From positions 1-5,407 of the forward strand of contig CAYWMD010000106.1 of the NCBI GenBank assembly GCA_964458575.1: a DNA stretch of 5,407 nt, in the 5' to 3' direction. The DNA comes from CAYWMD01 sp964458575. GTDB taxonomy: Bacteria; Verrucomicrobiota; Verrucomicrobiia; Limisphaerales; JADLHS01. A program made the position numbers and the translations under genes. Below, one piece after another: positions 1-5,407 of this stretch (positions are counted from its first letter, which is position 1; the number at the start of each line of letters is the position of its first letter). The notes under the pieces are model-generated. The model worked only from the letters and a program-made list of their open reading frames with translations, ran no database searches and was not told the DNA's origin.

Positions 1-442
<442 letters not shown>

Positions 443-447
<5 letters not shown>

Positions 448-475
448 AACTTTCTCCTCGGAGAAAGGTTAAGAT
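443..475 (+). promoter_or_regulatory. Hairpin spanning the 23S 3' end, possible rRNA processing structure
   Basis: Bases 443-457 (starting ATCTTAAC, ending TTTCTCC) pair with 460-475 (starting GGAGAAAG, ending GTTAAGAT), with one bulged G at 467. The innermost pair cannot close over two bases, so the real loop is probably CTCG at 457-460. The left arm contains the last bases of mature 23S rRNA. The right arm contains GGTTAAG (467-473), the same kind of sequence that normally starts 23S rRNA and pairs with its 3' end in helix H1. It could be a local processing stem or a transient alternative to helix H1. No T-tract follows, so it is not a typical intrinsic terminator. The pairing is seen; the role is inferred. 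Confidence 0.6.
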
Positions 476-546
476 TTCAACTCACGGATTGTAGTTCCAG
501 TGTTTCCTGTGTGTAGTTTTCAGAGAAAGACCGTACGCCTTCGGGA

Positions 547-562
547 CCGCGCGCAAGCGCGG
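547..562 (+). promoter_or_regulatory. GNRA-capped hairpin, boxB-like element of the rrn spacer
   Basis: CCGCGC (547-552) and GCGCGG (557-562) form a perfect six-pair GC stem closed by the GNRA tetraloop GCAA (553-556). It lies one base before a boxA sequence. In the E. coli rrn antitermination region the order is also a boxB-like stem-loop followed by boxA, so this is called boxB-like by structure and position. The stem might instead be only a folding or RNase-processing element before 5S rRNA. Confidence 0.55.
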
Positions 563-563
563 A

Positions 564-575
564 TGCTCTTTAACA
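564..575 (+). promoter_or_regulatory. boxA antitermination element upstream of 5S rRNA
   Basis: TGCTCTTTAACA is identical to the boxA of E. coli rrn operons, the RNA site bound by NusB and S10 (NusE) that lets RNA polymerase resist Rho-dependent termination and helps rRNA folding. In E. coli the site sits in the 16S leader and the 16S-23S spacer. Here it sits between 23S and 5S, ending about four bases before the presumed 5S start, so processing should remove it. The sequence match is direct; activity is inferred. Confidence 0.65.
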
Positions 576-579
576 GATT

Positions 580-695
580 TTTGGTGGCCTTAAAGCTGTG
601 GTCCGACCCGATCCCATTCCGAACTCGGCCGTCAAACGCAGCGTTGCCGATGGTAGTGGTTTTATAGATTCCGCGAGAGTAGGTAGCCGCCATTC
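580..695 (+). rRNA. rrf: 5S ribosomal RNA
   Basis: The terminal helix I is visible: TGGTGGC (582-588) pairs with GCCGCCA (686-692) through one G-U pair. Conserved 5S blocks follow in order: GTGGTCCGACC near 598-608, CCCAT..CCGAACTCGG near 613-629, AAACGC near 635-640, GCCGATGGTAGTG near 646-658, and GCGAGAGTAGGTAGC near 673-687. The total of about 116 bases is usual for bacterial 5S rRNA. The ends are approximate by two or three bases because the helix is flanked by T-rich sequence. It follows 23S on the same strand after a spacer of about 130 bases without a tRNA, and is followed by a terminator. The antisense open frame covering it (520-888) is not considered a gene. Confidence 0.97.
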
Positions 696-699
696 TTTC

Positions 700-732
700 A
701 AAAAGCCGAAACGATTCTGTTTCGGCTTTTTT
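700..732 (+). terminator. Intrinsic terminator of the rRNA operon
   Basis: GCCGAAAC (705-712) pairs perfectly with GTTTCGGC (719-726) over a six-base loop (713-718), followed by six T at 727-732. The five A at 700-704 extend the stem against those T and would give a T-tract on the other strand too, so the signal could work in both directions. It lies just after 5S rRNA and should end rrn transcription before the protein genes. Confidence 0.93.
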
Positions 733-779
733 GCTTTCCTTGGTTGAATTATGCGAAGCCATCACGCCTGTTTGCCGAT

Positions 780-830
780 GCTTGATCTGTCTGCCCTCGC
801 CCTCCGCCCTCCGCCAAGGGGCAATCAAGC
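780..830. repeat. Short inverted repeat upstream of the possible promoter
   Basis: GCTTGAT (780-786) and ATCAAGC (824-830) are perfect 7-base inverted copies separated by 37 bases. Between them lies a small run of GCCCTC-type 6-7 base units (793-815). The right arm directly abuts the putative -35 hexamer at 831, which would suit a regulator-binding site. A 7-base match at this distance can easily occur by chance. Confidence 0.25.
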
Positions 831-860
831 TTGACCCGTTGGCGTTGCGCGGTTTATTAG
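831..860 (+). promoter_or_regulatory. Possible sigma70-type promoter for the sulfatase gene
   Basis: TTGACC (831-836) is one base from the -35 consensus TTGACA. TATTAG (855-860) follows after 18 bases; TTTATT at 853-858 would give a 16-base spacing instead. The start of transcription would be near 866-870, leaving a leader of about 50 bases before the TTG start at 918. This is the only reasonable candidate seen between the rrn terminator and the sulfatase gene. It is assigned by eye. Confidence 0.4.
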
Positions 861-902
861 ATGTAATGCCGCCCGACGGGTCCAACACGCGCCGCGCACG
901 TT

Positions 903-909
903 AGAAGGG
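903..909 (+). promoter_or_regulatory. Shine-Dalgarno sequence that supports a TTG start
   Basis: AGAAGGG lies eight bases upstream of the TTG at 918, a normal spacing for strong ribosome binding. It supports the TTG over the next in-frame ATG at 984, which would remove most of the signal peptide. Confidence 0.7.
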
Positions 910-917
910 TTCCAATC

Positions 918-2312
918 TTGAACCAAAACCATCGCGCCCCAACCTGCCGGAGACCCGGCTGGTTGTTCCTCGTGGTCTGGTTCATGACCGCTGCCGTGTG
1001 GGCGGTTGAATCCGCCAGCCGTCCGAACATTGTTTTCGTGCTTTTCGATGACCTCGGCTACGGCCAGCCGCCGTCTTATCGGCGGGAATCAGAATTCAAA
1101 ATGCCGAACCTCGACAAGCTGACCCGCGAGGGAATGCGGTTCACGGACGCCCACAGCGCGGCGTCCGTTTGCACACCAACGCGCTATGGCGTGCTCACCG
1201 GGCGTTACCCGTGGCGCATCGGACAGTTCGGCGTGCTCCAAACATTTTCGCCCCCCATCATCGAGCGCGACCAGCTCACCGTGGGTTCGTTTCTCAAGCA
1301 GCACGGATATCACACCGCCTGCGTCGGTAAATGGCATCTGGGCATGAATTGGTCCGGTGTCGGCGAGAAAAAAGCCAGCGACTCGCTACCGGCCGGCAGC
1401 GTGGCCACGGATGGGCCGGTCACGCGCGGTTTCGATTATTTCTGTGGCTACACGCATGCCCGGAACATCGGAATGGTCATCGAGCAGGACACGGTGATCA
1501 CCAATTTGCAACCCGTGGAAGTGCAGCCGCTGCTGGCGAAACGCGCGGTCAATTACATTGATGGACGTGTGAAAGCCGGCGGGCCGTTCTTCCTTTATCT
1601 GCCGCTGAGCCCGCCGCATACGCCGATCATTCCCGCACCTGAATTCGTCGGCAAAAGCGGCGCGCAGGAGTACGGCGACTGGATGTTGCAGGGCGATGCC
1701 GTGCTGGGTGAGATTCTCGAGGTGATCGCCCGCAACAAAATCGCGGACAACACCCTCGTTCTTGTCAGCAGCGACAACGGTGCGTCGCAACGCGCGTACC
1801 CGCCCTGGCGCGGCTGCAAAAGTCAAATCTGGGAAGGCGGCCATCGCGAGCCGTTTGTCGCACGCTGGCCCGGCCGGATCGAGGCGGGTTCGGTTTGTCA
1901 CGACACCATCTGCCTGAACGATCTCCTCGCCACGTGCGCGGATATCATCGGTGTCCCGTTGCTGGGTGACGCCGGCGAGGACAGCGTCAGCATCCTGCCG
2001 GACCTGCTCGGCACGGCCAAAGGTCCGGTTCGTGAAGCCACCGTTCATCAATCACCCGGCCAGTTGCTGGCCATCCGGCAAGGCCCGTGGAAACTGGTTT
2101 TTCTCCGCGATGGCAAGCGGGAACTTTACAACTTGAACGACGACCTGGGGGAGACGCGAAATGTCGCCGCGGACCACCAGGAAATCGTCAAGCGCATGGC
2201 CCGCCTGATGCAACATTACATTGACACGGGCCGGAGCACTCCCGGTCCGCCGCAAAACAACACCAAGAATCGCGACTTGATTCGTGGCCAGGCCGGTACC
2301 CGATCCAAGTAA
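918..2312 (+). CDS. Secreted formylglycine-dependent sulfatase (arylsulfatase A-like)
   Basis: This predicted type I sulfatase hydrolyses sulfate esters, probably on a sulfated glycan, outside the cytoplasm. The product has 464 residues. A basic start and hydrophobic core (about residues 15-29) ending AVWA form a signal peptide, with likely cleavage after Ala29. The catalytic domain follows from residue 36. It has the metal-binding DD pair at 44-45, the formylglycine signature CTPTR at 85-89 (Cys85 to be oxidised; Thr replaces the more common Ser), GKWHLG at 137-142 with Lys138 and His140, PPHTP at 232-236 with His234, SSDNG at 284-288 with Asp286 and Asn287, and Lys301 before the EGGHR segment. 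All residues expected for activity are present. Maturation needs a formylglycine-generating enzyme, not seen here. The TTG start is chosen for its ribosome-binding site and signal peptide. The gene heads a tight set with an acyltransferase 44 bases downstream. The exact substrate cannot be read from the sequence. Confidence 0.96.
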   Translation: MNQNHRAPTCRRPGWLFLVVWFMTAAVWAVESASRPNIVFVLFDDLGYGQPPSYRRESEFKMPNLDKLTREGMRFTDAHSAASVCTPTRYGVLTGRYPWRIGQFGVLQTFSPPIIERDQLTVGSFLKQHGYHTACVGKWHLGMNWSGVGEKKASDSLPAGSVATDGPVTRGFDYFCGYTHARNIGMVIEQDTVITNLQPVEVQPLLAKRAVNYIDGRVKAGGPFFLYLPLSPPHTPIIPAPEFVGKSGAQEYGDWMLQGDAVLGEILEVIARNKIADNTLVLVSSDNGASQRAYPPWRGCKSQIWEGGHREPFVARWPGRIEAGSVCHDTICLNDLLATCADIIGVPLLGDAGEDSVSILPDLLGTAKGPVREATVHQSPGQLLAIRQGPWKLVFLRDGKRELYNLNDDLGETRNVAADHQEIVKRMARLMQHYIDTGRSTPGPPQNNTKNRDLIRGQAGTRSK

Positions 2313-2356
2313 CGCGAGGCAAATGACGACCCCGGCCCCTCAAAACAACGCACGCG

Positions 2357-3625
2357 ATGACTGAAGCGCAATCACCGAATCCGCCCGCGCCGACCGCCGG
2401 CCGCTTGATGTCGCTCGACGTTTTTCGCGGCGCAACGATCGCCTCAATGATCCTGGTGAACAATGCCGGCGATTGGAATGCTGTCTATCCGCCATTGGAA
2501 CACGCAGAATGGAACGGCTGGACGTTTACCGACACGGTGTTTCCGTTCTTTCTCTGGATTGTCGGGGTGGCGATCCCGCTGTCGGTGTCGCGCCGCTTGG
2601 AGCAGGGGCAAAGCCGCCGGGAGCTTCTCCTGCACGCCTTGCGCCGGGCGGTGATCATCTTCGGGCTCGGGTTTTTTTTGAATTCGTTCACCTACGTGGT
2701 GGACGGGTCGCTGGGGCGGCTGGGTTTTTCGGCTTGGGTTCACCAGTATCTCACCACCGTCCGTGTGCCCGGCGTGTTGCAGCGAATCGCCATCTGTTAC
2801 TTCGTCGCCATGGTGATCTTCCTGGGTACGGGAATTCGCGGACAGATTCGCTGGACGATCGGTTTGTTGCTCGTCTATTGGCTGCTCATGGCGTTCGCGC
2901 CGTTTCCCGTGGATGTGCATGGCCAGACCCGCTGGATTTCCGGCGTGCTGGAACCGGGCTACAACTTCTCCGCCTACGTGGACAATCTCGTCTTCAACGG
3001 CCCGGTGATCGGGACGCACGTCTGGAGCGGTGGCAAGACCTGGGATCCGGAAGGCAGCGTGAGCACGCTGCCGGCGATGGCGACGTGTCTGTTTGGAATC
3101 CTGGCCGGACACCTGTTGCGCTCAGGGCGCTCGAGCGAAGAAAAAACCGCCTGGCTGACGGTCGGGGGGGCGTTGTTGATGTGGCTGGGCCTGGTCCTGG
3201 ACCTGTGGCTGCCCATCAACAAACGTCTTTGGACCAGTTCCTATGCGGTGTTCATGGCCGGCCTGGCGATGCTTTGCCTGGGGGTCTATTACTGGCTCAT
3301 TGACGTCAAAGGCTACCGGAAGTTCGCGAAGCCGTTCGCCATTTACGGCATGAATGCCATCACGGTTTTTGTGCTGGCGGGCGTGATTGCCCGGTTGCTT
3401 TTCATCCAGGTCAGCGACCCGTCCACGCCGGGCAAAACGGTCCGGTTGCAGGCGTACCTCTACCAGAAGTTCTTTGCGCCGTTCGCGAGTCCCGACACGG
3501 CCCCGTTCCTCGGTTTTCTGGCCCGCCCGGAAAACGCCTCGCTCCTCTGGGCGCTGATGTATGTCCTCGGGCTTTATCTCGTGGCGTGGGCCATGTATCG
3601 GAAAAGATGGTTTGTGAAGTTCTGA
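2357..3625 (+). CDS. Multi-pass membrane acyltransferase, NagX/HGSNAT-like (DUF5009/COG4299)
   Basis: The 422-residue product resembles the heparan-alpha-glucosaminide N-acetyltransferase family. In the human member, acetyl groups from cytosolic acetyl-CoA are passed across a membrane to terminal glucosamine; bacterial relatives are often called NagX. After a short Pro-rich start comes the family opening RLMSLDVFRG (16-25), then HAEWNGWTFTD..FPFF (49-65). His49 aligns by motif with the histidine proposed as catalytic in human HGSNAT. RVPGVLQR (136-143), DPEGSVSTLPA (230-240), LPINKRLWTSSY (285-296) and YGMNAITVF (330-338) are further conserved blocks. Hydrophobic segments near 26-36, 60-75, 95-114, 143-160, 167-182, 238-254, 265-284, 295-313, 328-348 and 395-413 suggest about ten or eleven membrane passes. 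ATG 2357 has no clear Shine-Dalgarno; ATG 2408 (Met18) is a weaker alternative. Placement after a sulfatase suggests shared work on sulfated amino-sugar glycans, which is inference; the true acceptor is unknown. Confidence 0.92.
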   Translation: MTEAQSPNPPAPTAGRLMSLDVFRGATIASMILVNNAGDWNAVYPPLEHAEWNGWTFTDTVFPFFLWIVGVAIPLSVSRRLEQGQSRRELLLHALRRAVIIFGLGFFLNSFTYVVDGSLGRLGFSAWVHQYLTTVRVPGVLQRIAICYFVAMVIFLGTGIRGQIRWTIGLLLVYWLLMAFAPFPVDVHGQTRWISGVLEPGYNFSAYVDNLVFNGPVIGTHVWSGGKTWDPEGSVSTLPAMATCLFGILAGHLLRSGRSSEEKTAWLTVGGALLMWLGLVLDLWLPINKRLWTSSYAVFMAGLAMLCLGVYYWLIDVKGYRKFAKPFAIYGMNAITVFVLAGVIARLLFIQVSDPSTPGKTVRLQAYLYQKFFAPFASPDTAPFLGFLARPENASLLWALMYVLGLYLVAWAMYRKRWFVKF

Positions 3626-3644
3626 TTTCGTACCCTGCCGGCAG

Positions 3645-4202
3645 ATGAAACTTTCGGTCAAATGGAGCGGCGCCATCCTCGCGATGAGCGCGATGGTCGC
3701 CGGCACCGGTTGCCAGAAATCCAACGCGCCCGGCCAGGCGGAGACCCCTTCGCCGGCCACCAACGGCCAGCCTTCCATCGAAGACATCCTCCCCAAACAG
3801 GCGCAACCAAAACTGCCCACCATCCGTGTCTGGGTCGGCGCGGAGGAACTGGAAACCGAGATCGCCTTGAACGGCCAGCAACAAATGACCGGCATGATGT
3901 GGCGCACCAACATGCCGGAAAACACCGCGATGATCTTCGTCCATCCCACGCCGCGCCGGGCCGGCTACTGGATGAAGCATTGTTACGTGCCGCTTTCCAT
4001 CGCCTACATTGACACCGACGGCGTCATCCTTGAAATCCACGACCTGCAACCGCACAACACGAACTCCGTCGTATCAGCTGCAGACAACGTCCGTTTCGCG
4101 CTGGAAACGCCACAAGGCTGGTTTCAACGGTACAACGTGAATACCGGCGCCGTCGTGCGGGCGGAGCGTGGGTCGTTGGCGGAGACTTTTCTTCGCCGCT
4201 GA
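3645..4202 (+). CDS. Exported DUF192 family protein, possible lipoprotein
   Basis: The product has 185 residues and an export signal (about 1-22) with a basic start and the hydrophobic segment AILAMSAMVAGTG. Cys23 could be lipidated, but the lipobox is imperfect: Gly stands at -3 where Leu, Val or Ile is usual, so a simple signal-peptide cleavage is also possible. Residues 24-57 are a Pro/Gln/Ala-rich linker. The DUF192 domain covers about 58-176 and shows its hallmarks: TGMMWRTNMPENTAMIF (82-98), YWMKHCYVPLSIAYID (107-122), DGVILEIHDLQP (124-135), and a late ALETPQGWF segment (151-159) before an AVVRAERG turn. The domain is usually found in small periplasmic or secreted proteins of unknown biochemical role, so no function is proposed. 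The start lies 19 bases after the acyltransferase stop, suggesting cotranscription, though its ribosome-binding site is weak. Confidence 0.9.
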   Translation: MKLSVKWSGAILAMSAMVAGTGCQKSNAPGQAETPSPATNGQPSIEDILPKQAQPKLPTIRVWVGAEELETEIALNGQQQMTGMMWRTNMPENTAMIFVHPTPRRAGYWMKHCYVPLSIAYIDTDGVILEIHDLQPHNTNSVVSAADNVRFALETPQGWFQRYNVNTGAVVRAERGSLAETFLRR

Positions 4203-4244
4203 GAAAATTCGTGTGTGGCTTTTGTGCAAGCGTTAGTCTTCCGC

Positions 4245-5407
4245 ATGATTTCACGGTCCAAATCCGACGCGCTCTTTGCCGAGGCGCTCAATTACATTCC
4301 GGGCGGGGTCAATTCTCCGGTGCGCGCCTTTCGCGCCGTCGGTGGCAAGCCGTTCTTTGTCAACAAAGCCAAAGGCTGCCGCGTACGGGACGTGGACGGG
4401 AATGAATACATTGATTATGTCGGGACCTGGGGGCCGGCCATCCTCGGTCATGCACATCCGAAAATTATCGCCGCGGTGAAGTCGGCCGCGGATTACGGCA
4501 CGAGTTTCGGCATCCCGAATCCGTCCGAGGTCACGATGGCGAAGATGATCTGCCAGCTTGTGCCCAGCGTGCAGAAGGTGCGCATGACCAATTCCGGCAC
4601 GGAAGCCTGCATGAGCGCCATCCGTCTCGCGCGCGGATTCACCAAGCGCGACAAGATCATCAAGTTTGACGGCTGCTATCACGGTCACGGCGATTCGTTG
4701 CTCGTGAAGGCTGGCAGCGGCGCGCTCACGTTCGGCAATCCCGACAGTGCCGGTGTCCCTGCGGATTTCGCGAAACACACGATCGTGCTGCCGTTCAACG
4801 ACACCGACGCCGTCAAAGCCGCCTTCGCCGCGAACAAAAATGAAATCGCGTGCATCATCGTCGAGCCGGTGCCGGGCAACGCCGGTTTGTATTTGCCCAG
4901 GCCGGGCTATCTGGAATTTCTCCGTAAGGTCACACAGGAACATGGCGCGCTGCTCATCTTCGACGAAGTCATGACCGGTTTTCGCCTGGCGCCCGGCGGC
5001 GCGCAGGAACGGTTCGGCATCCGGCCCGACCTCTCCACGTTTGGCAAGATCATCGGCGGCGGTTTGCCCGTGGGCGCGTTCGGCGGGCGGGCGGACATCA
5101 TGGATCATCTCGCGCCGCTCGGGCCGGTGTATCAGGCGGGCACGTTGAGCGGCAACCCGCTCGCGATGGCGGCGGGCATCGCGACGCTGGCGGAACTGGG
5201 CATCCAAGCGATACCGAAAAAGGTCTCCAAAAAAGACACGATGGCCATCGCAAAGTTGACCGGCGCGAGGCCGGCCAAATTTGGCAATCGCACCCAGGCG
5301 CTGCCCTACGTCAACCCGAGCGGCAAGATCGCGTCGGGCAAACTGACGGCCTACGAGCGTCTGGAATATCTGGGCACACTGTTCGAAAAGGCCATGCGTG
5401 ATGCGGC
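4245..5407 (+). CDS. hemL: Glutamate-1-semialdehyde 2,1-aminomutase, 3' end outside the window
   Basis: HemL converts glutamate-1-semialdehyde, made by HemA, to 5-aminolevulinate using pyridoxamine/pyridoxal phosphate, in the C5 route to haem and other tetrapyrroles, in the cytoplasm. The window holds 387 complete codons and no stop. The start MISRSKSDALF leads into the classic IPGGVNSPVRAF (18-29). Then come TWGPAILGHAHP (62-73), the cofactor phosphate-binding NSGTEA (116-121), YHGHGD (145-150), DEVMTGFR (240-247) and FGKIIGGGLPVGAF (266-279), in which Lys268 is the Schiff-base lysine equivalent to E. coli Lys265. GTLSGNPLAMAAG (299-311 region) closes the core. After ATLAEL the protein departs from the family for about 50 residues (see the separate entry), then resumes with YERLEYLGTLFE (370-381). 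The complete protein would be roughly 475 residues instead of about 430. ATG 4245 fits the family start; in-frame GTG codons at 4215 and 4224 are less likely. It begins 42 bases after the DUF192 gene without a clear ribosome-binding site. Confidence 0.97.
   Translation, partial: MISRSKSDALFAEALNYIPGGVNSPVRAFRAVGGKPFFVNKAKGCRVRDVDGNEYIDYVGTWGPAILGHAHPKIIAAVKSAADYGTSFGIPNPSEVTMAKMICQLVPSVQKVRMTNSGTEACMSAIRLARGFTKRDKIIKFDGCYHGHGDSLLVKAGSGALTFGNPDSAGVPADFAKHTIVLPFNDTDAVKAAFAANKNEIACIIVEPVPGNAGLYLPRPGYLEFLRKVTQEHGALLIFDEVMTGFRLAPGGAQERFGIRPDLSTFGKIIGGGLPVGAFGGRADIMDHLAPLGPVYQAGTLSGNPLAMAAGIATLAELGIQAIPKKVSKKDTMAIAKLTGARPAKFGNRTQALPYVNPSGKIASGKLTAYERLEYLGTLFEKAMRDA
5199..5351 (+). other. In-frame basic insertion within hemL
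   Basis: These 51 codons (residues 319-369) lie between the family segment MAAGIATLAEL and the helix YERLEYLGTLFEKAMRDAA. E. coli HemL has only a few residues there (a PG-type turn), so the net gain is about 45-50. The stretch has eight Lys and two Arg against one Asp. It contains KKVSKK (325-330), AKLTGARPAKFGNR (336-349) and ALPYVNPSGK (352-361). The frame is open, and third positions are mostly G or C outside the lysine codons, like the rest of the gene, so it appears to be translated. The five-base word AACTG occurs at both edges (5194-5198 and 5341-5345); removing one copy and the bases between would delete 147 bases, exactly 49 codons. The origin and role are not recognised. It could be a lineage-specific loop or a small in-frame inserted element. 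Confidence 0.75.

Noticed and set aside
448..579. Searched the 23S-5S spacer for a tRNA gene
   Set aside because: No cloverleaf, T-loop GTTCRANNC or acceptor pairing was seen; only the hairpins and boxA are supported.
793..815. GCCCTC/GCCCTCC units repeated about three times
   Set aside because: Only 23 bases of low-complexity GC sequence; too short to call a repeat element or a CRISPR-like array.
520..888. Open frame of 122 codons on the - strand
   Set aside because: It runs antisense across the boxA region, the whole 5S gene and the terminator, and its translation has no recognisable domain.
1386..2051. Open frame of 221 codons on the - strand inside the sulfatase gene
   Set aside because: The + strand frame carries the full set of sulfatase motifs. 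The antisense product is rich in Arg, His and Asp, typical of shadow frames in GC-rich genes.
2323..2364. Short 13-codon frame whose stop overlaps the acyltransferase start, a possible leader peptide for translational coupling
   Set aside because: It has only a weak GAGG upstream, no recognisable leader features, and such short frames are common by chance.
2473..3303. Open frames on both strands inside the acyltransferase gene (276 codons on +, 222 codons on - at 2444-3112)
   Set aside because: The frame at 2357-3625 has family motifs and membrane segments throughout. The others are Arg-rich shadows without motifs.
3122..4055. Antisense open frames of 275 and 214 codons over the acyltransferase end and the DUF192 gene
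   Set aside because: They overlap two supported genes, lack domains, and have shadow-frame composition.
4200..4245. The DUF192 and hemL frames are in register, separated by one TGA at 4200, which might suggest a fusion or readthrough
   Set aside because: Both proteins have complete, family-typical ends and starts, and one chance in three gives the same register.
4251..5207. Antisense open frame of 318 codons over hemL
   Set aside because: hemL is unmistakable on the + strand. The antisense frame is a mirror of its codon bias.

Overview
The window looks like a chromosomal segment of a GC-rich bacterium, most likely from the Verrucomicrobiota (Limisphaerales/Pedosphaera-like) or the wider Planctomycetes-Verrucomicrobia group. 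This placement is inferred from the type of sulfatase, the transmembrane glucosaminide acetyltransferase-like protein and the overall style of the genes. No alignment or tree was run. Everything that can be supported lies on the + strand.

Bases 1-732 are the tail of a ribosomal RNA operon. They hold the 3' part of 23S rRNA (about 1-447), a 23S-5S spacer of about 130 bases, 5S rRNA (about 580-695) and a strong intrinsic terminator (700-732). The spacer is more structured than expected. A long hairpin (443-475) covers the mature 3' end of 23S. A GNRA-capped hairpin (547-562) is followed one base later by an exact match to the E. coli rrn boxA antitermination sequence (564-575), a few bases upstream of 5S.

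Bases 733-917 are a short intergenic region with a possible sigma70-type promoter and a good Shine-Dalgarno sequence in front of a TTG start. Four closely spaced genes follow: a secreted formylglycine sulfatase (918-2312), a multi-pass acyltransferase of the NagX/HGSNAT type (2357-3625), a secreted or lipid-anchored DUF192 protein (3645-4202) and hemL (4245 to beyond the window end). The gaps are 44, 19 and 42 bases with no visible terminator, so they may form one transcription unit. The first two genes are consistent with processing of sulfated, amino-sugar-containing glycans. hemL makes 5-aminolevulinate for tetrapyrroles and is not obviously linked to the first three.

Two signals deserve the most attention. 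One is an in-frame, strongly basic insertion of about 50 residues in HemL (5199-5351), at the junction where canonical HemL has only a few residues. The other is the boxB-like plus boxA pair placed between 23S and 5S. No defence system, CRISPR array, transposase, integrase or tRNA gene is visible, and no complete novel system can be claimed from this window.
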